DNA from: Streptomyces venezuelae
Lineage (GTDB): Bacteria > Actinomycetota > Actinomycetes > Streptomycetales > Streptomycetaceae
Direction of reading: 5' to 3'
Length of the DNA: 64,000 bases
Assembly: GCF_008642355.1 (NCBI RefSeq)
Contig: NZ_CP029193.1
Span: 4,178,001 to 4,242,000 of the forward strand
Both the position numbers and the translations under genes were made by a program. Shown here in pieces: positions 43,317 to 50,983 of the stretch (position 1 is the first letter of the stretch; each line of letters starts with the position of its first letter). The notes under the pieces are model-generated. The model saw nothing but the letters and a program-made list of their open reading frames with translations. It made no database searches and was not told the DNA's origin.

Positions 43317-43360
43317 GGTCGAAATCCTAACGGCCCTGTGAAGATCCACTCACCTCGATT

Positions 43361-43436
43361 CCAGGGGGTGGACCGAGGGCCTCCGGTGCGGCCGGTGGGT
43401 TCCGGTGCGGCCGGTGGCTTTCGGTGCGCCCCCTGG
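43361..43436. repeat. Hairpin enclosing 19-bp tandem repeats (metG upstream / vWA gene downstream)
   Basis: CCAGGGGG (43361-43368) and CCCCCTGG (43429-43436) are complementary. Between them TCCGGTGCGGCCGGTGG-type units repeat with a 19-bp period at 43382, 43401 and (partial) 43420. Could serve as terminator of the minus-strand vWA gene. Confidence 0.55.
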
Positions 43437-43452
43437 AGTGGGGTGCCTCGGG

Positions 43453-45294
43453 TTACGGACGCCAGGACGCCAGCAGGCCCTCGTACAGCTCCTTGTCCGT
43501 GAGCTCCCGAGGGGTCGGGCCCGCGTGGAAGAACGCCGCGTTGTCCGCCTTGAGCTTGCGGAGGTAGTCGAAGCCCTTCGCGTCGTGGTCGCCGAACGCG
43601 ACGAACTGGAAGAACAGGGGGTGCGCGGCGGCGTCCGCCAGCGCCTGCGTCGCCACGCCCCTCGTGTCCGGGGGGCCGTCCGTCTGGAAGACGACCAGCG
43701 CCGGCTCGCCCTTGTGGTCCGACTTCTCGTAGTGGGCCACGACCTCTTCGATCGCGCGGTGGTAGCTGGTGCGGCCCATGCGGCCCGCGGCGGCGTGCAT
43801 CTCGTCGATGCGGTTCTCGTGCTCTTCGAGCGTGAGGGTGCCGGTGCCGTCGATCTCCGTCGAGAAGAAGACGACGTGGACGGTGGCCTCGGGGTCCGTG
43901 TGGGCGGCGAGGGCGAGGATCTGTTCGCCGAGGCTCTGGGCGGAGCCGTCCTTGTAGTACGGGCGCATGGAGCCGGAGCGGTCGAGGACCAGGTAGACCT
44001 GGGCTCGGGTTCCTGTGAGGTCGTGCTTCTTCAGGGCGGTGCCTGCGGCTCGGTATGCGGTGGCCAGCGCCGGGGCTTTGGAGCGCACCCGTGCTGCCGG
44101 GACGGCGGGCTTTCCGCTCCCCGGGGCGGGGTGGCCGTCACCCTCCGGGCCGGCCTCAGCGGTGGCCTCAGCCTGTGGCTCGGGGTCGGCCTCCGGGCTG
44201 AACTCAGCCTGCGGCTCGGGGTCGGCCTTGGCGGTGGCCTCAGCCTGCGGCTCGGGCCTGTCCTCGGAAGCGCCCTCTTCATCGGCACCCTGCACCGGGG
44301 GCTGTGCCCACCCGTCCCGCCCAGCGGGACGATTGCCCACAGCAGGAGCGGCCTCCGTCTCGGCGCCGTCAGCCTTCGGCGCGGGCGCGGGCGCGGGCTC
44401 GGGCTCGGCGGTGGCGGTCTCGGTCCCCGCGGCGTCAGCCTTCGGTGCCGCCGCGGGCTCGGCAGGAGCGGCCTCCGTCTTGGTGCCGTCTGCCTTCGGC
44501 GTCGCCGCGGGCTCGGCAGGAGCGGCCTCCGTCTTGGTGCCGTCTGCCTTCGGCGTCGCCGCGGGCTCGGCGGGAGCGGCCTCCGTCTTGGTGCCGTCAG
44601 CCTTCGGTGCCGCCTCGGGTTCAGGGTCCGGAGTTGCTGCGGGTTGCGCCGGGGCGGCGTCAGCCTTCGGCTCGGGTTCGGCCTCAGGGGCGGTCTCGGG
44701 CTCCGGCTCGGGGGTCGGCTCAGCCTCCGGCGCGGGCTCGGGCGTGGGCTTGGCGGTGGCGGCCTCGGGTTCGGCGGTGTCGGCCTTCGGCTCGGGGTCG
44801 GTGGTGGCCTCGGTCTCCGTGACCTGTGCCTCCGGCTCGGGCGTGGGCTTGGCGGTGGCGGCCTCGGGGTCGGCGGCGTCAGCCTTCGGCTCGGAGCTGG
44901 CCTGCGAGCTGGCCTCGGCCTCCGGCTCCGTGGGAGTCGGCTCGGCGTTCTCCCCGCGTGCGGGCGTGCGTTCCCGGGACGGGGACGGGACCGTGACGTT
45001 GTCGAAGGCTGCTGCCACCAGGTCGTCCACCGTCGGAGTGGGCTCCTTGCTGGGGGAGGGGAGCTTCGCCTTCGGGGGTGGGGTCGGCTCCGGCGACGGG
45101 GACGGGACCGTCACCGATACGGGGGGAGCCGTGTCCTGCTCCGGGCCGGAGGGCGAGTCCTTCTCCGGGGCGGAGGGAGAGGGAGAAGCCGAGCTCTGCT
45201 CGGTCGACGTCGCACGCTCAGGCTCCCGTGCCTCCGGAACGCTCTCCTTGCGTGACCGTCCGAACGCGTTCCGCAGGCGGTTCAGAATGCCCAT
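43453..45294 (-). CDS. vWA (TerF-like) domain protein with long Pro/Glu/Ala repeat region
   Basis: 613 aa. Short basic N-terminus ([16 protein letters not shown]), then ~390 residues of Pro/Glu/Ala/Thr-rich low complexity, and a vWA domain from ~430: [19 protein letters not shown] (MIDAS DxSxS), [28 protein letters not shown] (MIDAS Thr region), [12 protein letters not shown]. The domain resembles the TerF/TerY-type vWA of tellurite/stress clusters. The repeat holds three near-identical 18-aa units ([18 protein letters not shown] type) encoded by 54-bp tandem DNA repeats. No signal peptide, so likely cytosolic. Partner unknown. Confidence 0.8.
   Translation of the reverse strand: MGILNRLRNAFGRSRKESVPEAREPERATSTEQSSASPSPSAPEKDSPSGPEQDTAPPVSVTVPSPSPEPTPPPKAKLPSPSKEPTPTVDDLVAAAFDNVTVPSPSRERTPARGENAEPTPTEPEAEASSQASSEPKADAADPEAATAKPTPEPEAQVTETEATTDPEPKADTAEPEAATAKPTPEPAPEAEPTPEPEPETAPEAEPEPKADAAPAQPAATPDPEPEAAPKADGTKTEAAPAEPAATPKADGTKTEAAPAEPAATPKADGTKTEAAPAEPAAAPKADAAGTETATAEPEPAPAPAPKADGAETEAAPAVGNRPAGRDGWAQPPVQGADEEGASEDRPEPQAEATAKADPEPQAEFSPEADPEPQAEATAEAGPEGDGHPAPGSGKPAVPAARVRSKAPALATAYRAAGTALKKHDLTGTRAQVYLVLDRSGSMRPYYKDGSAQSLGEQILALAAHTDPEATVHVVFFSTEIDGTGTLTLEEHENRIDEMHAAAGRMGRTSYHRAIEEVVAHYEKSDHKGEPALVVFQTDGPPDTRGVATQALADAAAHPLFFQFVAFGDHDAKGFDYLRKLKADNAAFFHAGPTPRELTDKELYEGLLASWRP
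44461..44622. repeat. 54-bp in-frame tandem repeat, three copies
   Basis: Units start at 44461, 44515 and 44569; the first two are nearly identical and the third differs at a few positions near its end. More diverged copies lie upstream from ~44349. Encodes the 18-aa repeat of the vWA protein, so copy number can change without frameshift. Confidence 0.85.
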
Positions 45295-45503
45295 GTGCGC
45301 AACCCTTCGCGTGAGTTGATTCCCGAAAATCCCTGGCCAGGGCGGACACGTAAGGTTAGCCGCCGCTGTACGCGATCTTGGGCAGGGTCATCAGCCGTCA
45401 CCCACGCGAGCCACCCCCGCGAACCTACCGCGCGAGCCACTCCACGAACCGTCGTGCGGAGGCGTCGACAAACCCGCACCACAACTCCCTCCCATGCGCC
45501 ACG

Positions 45504-45525
45504 GATTCACCGTCCGTTCACCCGC
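45504..45525 (+). promoter_or_regulatory. PHO box upstream of phoX-like gene
   Basis: Two direct 11-nt units, GATTCACCGTC and CGTTCACCCGC, with TTCACC at 45506 and 45517. This matches the Streptomyces PhoP-binding consensus (GTTCACC repeats at 11-nt spacing). A -10-like TAGCCT is at 45554-45559, so the box sits just upstream of the -35 position. The remainder of 45295-45503 shows no clear coding or repeats. Confidence 0.75.
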
Positions 45526-45593
45526 AGGCCGCCGCCGTGCCGAACCCCGCGCCTAGCCTCACGGCGGAATCAAGCCACAACGACGGAGGACTC

Positions 45594-47705
45594 GTGCCCA
45601 AGCTGCTGCCGATCATCACCTCGCATCAGGGGAGCGGCGGCCGTTCCGCCCTGACCTGCCGGTTCCGCTGCGGTGACGCCTGCTTCGGCGAGGTGCCCAA
45701 CACCAGTGACAACGCGTACGTCGGCGACGTCATCGCCGGTGCGCTCAGCCGACGTTCGATGATGCGCGCCGCCGCCGTCGTGACGGTCGCCACCGCCGCG
45801 GGCGGCGCGGTCCTGGCCGGGCCGGGAGCGGGAGAGGCCGTCGCCGCCGCGCCCACGGCCGCGGAGCGCGGCTACGGGCACGGCAAGAACCGTAGGAACA
45901 AGGGAGCCCGCGGGCTCCGGTTCACCCCCGTCGCCCCCAACACCGCCGACACCGTCACCGTCCCCGACGGGTACGAGCAGAACATCGTCATACGGTGGGG
46001 CGAGCCCATCCTCCGCGGCGCGCCCGCCTTCGACGCCGAGAAGCAGACCGCCAAGGCCCAGGCCGGGCAGTTCGGGTACAACAACGACTTCCTCAGCCTG
46101 CTGCCGCTCCGGCGCGAGCACGGCCGGCAGGTCCTCGTCGCCAACCACGAGTACACGGACGAGGTTCTGATGTTCAAGGGGTACGACCCCGCGAACCCCA
46201 CCCGTGAGCAGGTCGAGATCGCCTGGGCCGCCCACGGTCTGTCCGTGGTCGTCGTGGAGGGGGAGAGGAGGAGCGGGGCGCTGCGTGCCGTCTCGCGGCA
46301 CCAGCTCAACCGGCGGCTGACCGCCACCAGCCCGTTCCGGCTCTCCGGCCCCGTCGCGGGCAGCGAGCTCGTCCGCACCAAGGCCGACCCGCGCGGCACC
46401 ACCGTTCTCGGCACCCTCAACAACTGCTCGGGCGGCACCACCCCGTGGGGCACGACCCTGCACGGCGAGGAGAACTTCAACCAGTACTTCGGCAACGCGG
46501 ACAAGGTCACCGACCCGAAGACCGCCGCCCGCCTCAAGCGGTACGGCGTGACCGGTGCCGCCTCCGAGCGGAAGTGGGAGAGGTTCGACCGCCGCTTCGA
46601 CCTCGCCCAGGAGCCCAACGAGGCCAACCGGTTCGGCTGGGTCGTCGAACTCGACCCGTACGACCCCGATTCGACCCCGCGCAAGCGCACCGCGCTCGGC
46701 CGCTTCAAGCACGAGGCCGCACAGCCGCGCCTCACGCACGACGGCCGTCCCGTCGTCTACATGGGCGACGACGAGAAGTTCGACTACTTCTACAAGTTCG
46801 TCAGCAGCAAGCGCGTCGCCAAGGGCACGTCCCGCGCCGCGCACGAGCACAACCTGACCCTGCTCGACGAGGGGACGCTCTACGTCGCCAAGCTGACCGG
46901 TGACTCGCCCGCCGACCAGATCGACGGGAAGGGGACGCTTCCCGCCGACGGCGAGTTCGACGGCAGCGGGACCTGGATTCCGCTCGCCACCGCCGGGCCC
47001 GGCGGCAAGGCCGTCAGCCACGTCGACGGCATGACCGCCGAGGAGGTGTACGTCTTCACGCGCCTCGCCGGTGACAAGGTGGGCGCCACGAAGATGGACC
47101 GGCCCGAGGACATCGAGCCGTCGCCGCACACCGGCAAGGTGTACGTGGCCCTGACGAACAACTCCGACCGCGGCAAGGCGGGCAAAACGGGTGCCGACGA
47201 GGCCAACCCGCGCAACCTCAACAAGCACGGGCAGATCCTGGAGCTGACCGAGCGCCGCAACCGCGCGGACGCGACCTCCTTCGGCTGGTCGCTGTTCCTC
47301 GTCGCCGGTGACCCGAACGACCCCGCCACGTACTTCGCGGGCTTCCCCAAGGAGCGGGTCTCCCCCATCTCCTGCCCGGACAACGTCGCCTTCGACCCGC
47401 ACGGCAACCTGTGGATCTCCACCGACGGCAACCAACTGGGATCGCACGACGGCCTGTTCGGCGTCGCCACGCGCGGTGACCGGCGCGGTGAGCTCAAGCA
47501 GTTCCTGACGATGCCGACCGGCGCCGAGACGTGCGGGCCGATCATCCAGGACCGGCGCGTCCTCGTCTCCGTGCAGCACCCGGGCGAAATCGACGGCGCG
47601 TCCGTGGAGAAGCCGGCGAGCGCCTGGCCCGACGGACCCGGCAAGATCGTCCGCCCGGCGGTCGTCTCGGTGTGGCGCGAGGACGGCTGCGACATCGGCG
47701 TCTGA
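45594..47705 (+). CDS. PhoX-type alkaline phosphatase (DUF839), Tat-exported
   Basis: 703 aa. Twin-arginine signal: SRRSMMRAAAVVTVATAAGG at ~52-71, unusually deep after a ~50-residue leader that includes CRFRCGDAC. Mature part is a PhoX/DUF839 beta-propeller: NNDFLSLLPL, VANHEYTDEVLMF, NNCSGGTTPWGTTLHGEEN, GWVVELDPYDP, VVYMGDDEKFDYFYKFV, RPEDIEPSPHTGKVYVALTN, and FDPHGNLWISTDG. PhoX enzymes use Ca2+/Fe3+ to release phosphate from esters outside the cell. GTG 45594 has GGAGGA four bases upstream. A PHO box upstream suggests PhoR-PhoP control under phosphate limitation. Confidence 0.88.
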   Translation: MPKLLPIITSHQGSGGRSALTCRFRCGDACFGEVPNTSDNAYVGDVIAGALSRRSMMRAAAVVTVATAAGGAVLAGPGAGEAVAAAPTAAERGYGHGKNRRNKGARGLRFTPVAPNTADTVTVPDGYEQNIVIRWGEPILRGAPAFDAEKQTAKAQAGQFGYNNDFLSLLPLRREHGRQVLVANHEYTDEVLMFKGYDPANPTREQVEIAWAAHGLSVVVVEGERRSGALRAVSRHQLNRRLTATSPFRLSGPVAGSELVRTKADPRGTTVLGTLNNCSGGTTPWGTTLHGEENFNQYFGNADKVTDPKTAARLKRYGVTGAASERKWERFDRRFDLAQEPNEANRFGWVVELDPYDPDSTPRKRTALGRFKHEAAQPRLTHDGRPVVYMGDDEKFDYFYKFVSSKRVAKGTSRAAHEHNLTLLDEGTLYVAKLTGDSPADQIDGKGTLPADGEFDGSGTWIPLATAGPGGKAVSHVDGMTAEEVYVFTRLAGDKVGATKMDRPEDIEPSPHTGKVYVALTNNSDRGKAGKTGADEANPRNLNKHGQILELTERRNRADATSFGWSLFLVAGDPNDPATYFAGFPKERVSPISCPDNVAFDPHGNLWISTDGNQLGSHDGLFGVATRGDRRGELKQFLTMPTGAETCGPIIQDRRVLVSVQHPGEIDGASVEKPASAWPDGPGKIVRPAVVSVWREDGCDIGV

Positions 47706-47725
47706 GACGCCGACAGTACGGAAAC

Positions 47726-47754
47726 GGGGCATCCCGCTCGGTGCGGGGTGCCCC
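47726..47754. terminator. Terminator hairpin between phoX-like gene and surface-protein gene
   Basis: GGGGCATCCCGC (47726-47737) pairs with GCGGGGTGCCCC (47743-47754), one G-T pair, 5-base loop. Convergent position. Confidence 0.8.
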
Positions 47755-47780
47755 ATCGTCGTACCGCTGTCGGATCGTGC

Positions 47781-48839
47781 TCAGCCGTTCTGCTTGCGGC
47801 GGTACAGCGCGAAGCCGAGGCCCGCCGCGCCCGCCGCCGCCATGCCGCCGCCCGCGGCGATCAGCGGGGCGTCGTCGGACGAGGACTCGGAGCTTGACCG
47901 GACGCCTTCGGCTCCGGCCTTGACGCCGCCCCTCGGGACGACCCGCTGCGATTCGTCGCGCGGGTGGGAGTGGGGCCGCGGCTGCGGCTTGGTGCCGTGG
48001 TTGTCGTGGCGCTCGTGGTGGCCGTTGCCGTTCGTCCGGCCCTCGGTCCAGCCCTTCATGGTGCCGTCGGGGTTGAGGACGAAGTGGGCGCCGTTGTGCC
48101 GGCCGTACGCGGGCTTGTCGCCGGTCTGCTTCAGCGTGTCCCAGACCGACTTCTTGCCGGTGTCGGGCGCCTTGGCGATCATGTCGGCCTCGTAGCCGTC
48201 CGAGACCTTGTAGACCTTCGCGTCGAAGCCGCTGCCGCCGAGGTTCTTGTACTCACGCACGAAGACGCGCTTGTGGTCGGGCTTCGGCTGCGGCTTCGGC
48301 GGAGTCGGCTTGGCCTTCATCGTGATGGCACCGCTCGGGGTGAGGGTGAAGGTATTGCCGTCGATGGTCGTCGACGCGGACTTCTCGTAGGCGGTGAGGG
48401 AGCCCTTCGCGGCACCGCTGAGGGAGATCGTCGCCTTGGCGGTGCGGGCGGAGGCGTTGACCTCTACGTTCGCGGTCCAGCCCTTGCCGAGGTCCGTCGT
48501 GCCCTTCGACTCCCAGCCGCCGGGGACGGGGGGCTGCTCCTTGTCCTTGTCCTTGTCGGACTGGTCGGTGTTGTCCCGGTCCTTCGTCTTGTCCTGGTCC
48601 TTCGTCTTGTCCTGGTTGTTCTCGTCCTGCTTCTGGTCCTGGTCCTGCTTCTGCTCCTGCTTCTGGTCCTGCTTCTGGTCCTGGTCCTGGGCGTTCTGCT
48701 GGTCGTCCTGCGCGACCTGGCCGCCCTGCGGTGTCGAGGGCGCGTCCACCGCGAACGCGGCCGTGGTGGGGACGGCGAGCGCGGCGATGGCTCCGGTGGC
48801 GATGGCGGCGGTGCGGAAGGTACGGCGGGTGGCGCGCAT
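47781..48839 (-). CDS. Secreted/anchored protein with Gln/Asp/Lys-rich repeats
   Basis: 352 aa, function unknown. Signal peptide ~1-30 (RTAAIATGAIAALAVPTTAAFA), then ~60 residues almost solely of Q, D, K, E and N (DQDQKQDQKQEQKQDQ type), a folded central domain (GWESKGTTDLGKGWTANVEV, KRVFVREYKNLGGSGFDAKV, a few aromatic strands), a His/Asn/Arg/Pro-rich stretch, and a C-terminal TM helix (LIAAGGGMAAAGAAGLGFALY) with tail RRKQNG. This looks like a cell-surface anchor protein, but no LPXTG-type sortase motif is present. The repeat DNA is a run of CTGGTCCTGCTT-like words. Confidence 0.65.
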   Translation of the reverse strand: MRATRRTFRTAAIATGAIAALAVPTTAAFAVDAPSTPQGGQVAQDDQQNAQDQDQKQDQKQEQKQDQDQKQDENNQDKTKDQDKTKDRDNTDQSDKDKDKEQPPVPGGWESKGTTDLGKGWTANVEVNASARTAKATISLSGAAKGSLTAYEKSASTTIDGNTFTLTPSGAITMKAKPTPPKPQPKPDHKRVFVREYKNLGGSGFDAKVYKVSDGYEADMIAKAPDTGKKSVWDTLKQTGDKPAYGRHNGAHFVLNPDGTMKGWTEGRTNGNGHHERHDNHGTKPQPRPHSHPRDESQRVVPRGGVKAGAEGVRSSSESSSDDAPLIAAGGGMAAAGAAGLGFALYRRKQNG

Positions 48840-49037
48840 GGCGGTGACTTCCCTCGTCTACTCAGGCTATGGGTCGGACGAGCTGTCCGTGTTTGTGCCC
48901 CTTTGCGGTGGCGACGGACATGAAGTTACGGGCGCCATGTGTGCGTCATCCGTAGGGAACGTAACAAGTGCGCCCAGGACGTGACCCAGTACCGTAAAGC
49001 GACTGAAAGTGCAGGTCAGAGGGGGTTCTGGCGAAAG

Positions 49038-50024
49038 TCACCGGCTCGCGGGGACCAACGTCCCGCCGGGCGCCCCGCCGGTCGTCCCCCGGCCGTCGCC
49101 GGACCGCAGCAGCCACTCCACATAGGCGGGCGCCTGCCGGGCCGCCTCCCAGTAGGCCGCCTCCAGCTCCCCGTACACCGCGTCGAGCTCCTCCTCCGTG
49201 CGCGCCGCCAGGATCAGGCGTACGCCGAGGGGGTCGCCGTACAGCGGACGTACCGCCATGTCGGTCCTGCCGCGCGACGTCGGCTGGCAGAGCGCGACGA
49301 CCTCGCCCGTGGCGACGAGGGACGCCGCGGTGAGGTAATCGCCGTGCAGGACACGCGGGTTGAGCCCGGCCGCGGTCAGGACGCGGCGCAGGCCGTCCCA
49401 TTCGCCGTCGACCGTCGGGTCGACCATCCAGCGGTCCTCCGCGAGGTCGGAGAGGCGTACGACGGGCCGGTCCGCCGCCGGATGGTCCGCGGCGAGGGAG
49501 ACGAACTGCGGCTCACGGTCGAGGAGGACCCGTCTTCGGAGGCTCTCCGGCAGCCGCAGCGGGCAGCCCTCCACCTCGTGCACGAACGCGATGTCGAGGT
49601 GGCCGGTCTCCACCATGCGCAGGAGCGCGTTGGCGGACACGTCCATCTGGAGCGACATCTCGGTGCCGGGGAGGCGTGCGCGCAGCTTGCGCAGCCAGCC
49701 CGGTATGGCGCGGCTCGCCGTGGAGCCTATGCGCAGCTGCGGGCCCTCGGCGGTGCGCGCGGCGGCCGCCTTCGTCTCCGCGACCAGCGCCCGCATCTCC
49801 GTGACGAGAGGCCTGGCGCGGCTGAGGACGACCCGGCCGAGCTGGGTGGGGCGGCATCCCGTGCGCTCGCGGGAGAAGAGCTGGCCGCCGAGCGCGTGCT
49901 CGATGCGGCGCAGCTGGGTCGTCAGCGACGGCTGGCTCATGCCGAGCTGCCGCGCGGCCTTGTGCAGGCTGCCGGTGTCGGCGATGGCGCACAGTGCGCG
50001 GAGGTGCCTCACCTCGAGCTCCAT
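49038..50024 (-). CDS. snpR: LysR regulator divergent from snapalysin gene
   Basis: 328 aa. HTH: LEVRHLRALCAIADTGSLHKAARQLGMSQPSLTTQLRRIEHALGG, followed by the LysR effector domain (LRIGSTASRAIPGWLRKLRARLPG, LDIAFVHEVEG). In known Streptomyces loci a LysR activator (SnpR) is divergent from snpA and turns it on, so the same role is inferred. A symmetric T-N11-A operator lies in the shared spacer. ATG 50024. Confidence 0.85.
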   Translation of the reverse strand: MELEVRHLRALCAIADTGSLHKAARQLGMSQPSLTTQLRRIEHALGGQLFSRERTGCRPTQLGRVVLSRARPLVTEMRALVAETKAAAARTAEGPQLRIGSTASRAIPGWLRKLRARLPGTEMSLQMDVSANALLRMVETGHLDIAFVHEVEGCPLRLPESLRRRVLLDREPQFVSLAADHPAADRPVVRLSDLAEDRWMVDPTVDGEWDGLRRVLTAAGLNPRVLHGDYLTAASLVATGEVVALCQPTSRGRTDMAVRPLYGDPLGVRLILAARTEEELDAVYGELEAAYWEAARQAPAYVEWLLRSGDGRGTTGGAPGGTLVPASR

Positions 50025-50110
50025 GGCCGATGAGCGTAGAGGCGGTACGGCCGCTGCACCAGACGCTCAAACCCCATGAGAACCGGCCGTTCTGGGCAGG
50101 CCGGGTCATG

Positions 50111-50131
50111 GCGATAGCTCCGGGCTATCGC
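50111..50131. promoter_or_regulatory. LysR T-N11-A operator, perfect inverted repeat
   Basis: GCGATAGC-TCCGG-GCTATCGC: perfect 8-bp arms with a 5-bp centre. It contains ATAG-N7-CTAT, i.e. T-N11-A, the LysR-type consensus. Lies 87 bp from the LysR start and 116 bp from the protease start. Confidence 0.8.
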
Positions 50132-50246
50132 GAGTTGCCATCATTCCCACGCGCCCCACGCTCCCCGACACTCACAGCTACCGAACCGTTCACCTTTCAT
50201 CGACCGCCCCCACGCGGTCGTGGAACGAGTAGGAAGCCCCCCACAC

Positions 50247-50906
50247 ATGAACAAGCGTTACCTGTCTGTCGCCGCTGCCCTCGGCCTTGCCGTCGCCGGA
50301 CTCGGCGCGACGTCGGCCACGGCCACGCCTGCCGGCTCCGCGCCGGCGCCGGTCTCCGCCACCTCGTCGTACGCCGCGTACGAGGGTTCTGCCGCCGAGG
50401 CCAAGGCCAACAAGGCGTTCTTCGAGGCCGTCGTGAAGGCGGTCGCCGAGAAGCGTGCGGCCAATCCGGGTGCGAAGTCGGTGACCGTCACGTACGACGC
50501 GTCCGGCGCGCCCACGTTCGCCCAGCAGATAGCCAGCTCCACGTCGATCTGGAACAGCTCGGTCTCCAACGTCAAGCTGCAGGAGGGCAGTTCGGGCGCG
50601 AGCTTCTCGTACCGCGAGGGCAATGACGCGCGCGGCTCGTACGCGAGCACGGACGGCCACGGCAAGGGGTACATCTTCCTGGACTACGCGCAGAACAAGG
50701 AGTACGACTCGACGCGGGTCACCGCGCACGAGACCGGGCACGTGCTGGGGCTGCCCGACACGTACGACGGGCCGTGCAGCCAGCTGATGTCGGGCGGCGG
50801 GCCCGGCCCGTCCTGCACGAACTCGAAGCCGGATGCGACGGAGCGGGCGAAGGTGGACCAGCTCTGGGCGAACGGGTTCGCCAAGGCGCTGCACAAGGTC
50901 CGCTAG
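50247..50906 (+). CDS. snpA: Snapalysin-family secreted zinc metalloprotease
   Basis: 219-aa M7 family prepro-enzyme. Signal peptide ~1-28 ([21 protein letters not shown]), short propeptide, catalytic domain from ~75. Zinc motif [12 protein letters not shown]161, E162, H165, with D171 as third ligand (the aspzincin-like feature of snapalysin); Met-turn at SQLMSGG and a disulfide pair (GPCSQL...PSCTN). Cleaves peptide bonds, with preference known for aromatic P1' residues in the family. Controlled by the divergent LysR gene. Confidence 0.92.
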   Translation: MNKRYLSVAAALGLAVAGLGATSATATPAGSAPAPVSATSSYAAYEGSAAEAKANKAFFEAVVKAVAEKRAANPGAKSVTVTYDASGAPTFAQQIASSTSIWNSSVSNVKLQEGSSGASFSYREGNDARGSYASTDGHGKGYIFLDYAQNKEYDSTRVTAHETGHVLGLPDTYDGPCSQLMSGGGPGPSCTNSKPDATERAKVDQLWANGFAKALHKVR

Positions 50907-50931
50907 GCGGCCCGCGCGTTTCTTGGGTTTC

Positions 50932-50976
50932 GCGGGGAGCTGCGGGCCGGTCGTGGCCGGTCGCGCAGTGCCCCGC
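50932..50976. terminator. Nested GC hairpin, dispersed Streptomyces intergenic palindrome
   Basis: Nested pairs GCGGGG/CCCCGC, CTGCG/CGCAG and CCGG/CCGG form one imperfect stem between the convergent snpA and FUSC genes. The sequence type (GCGGGGAgCTGCGsgCCGG...) resembles a palindrome I know as very frequent between Streptomyces genes. Likely a terminator-like element. Confidence 0.6.
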
Positions 50977-50983
50977 GCCCCCT

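Noticed and set aside
45282..45482. Small minus-strand frame upstream of the vWA gene
   Set aside because: Basic, Arg/Val-rich translation with no ribosome site or family resemblance; overlaps the vWA start.
50180..50200. Possible PHO box near snapalysin (CCGTTCACCTTTC)
   Set aside because: Only one TTCACC unit; no 11-nt direct repeat.
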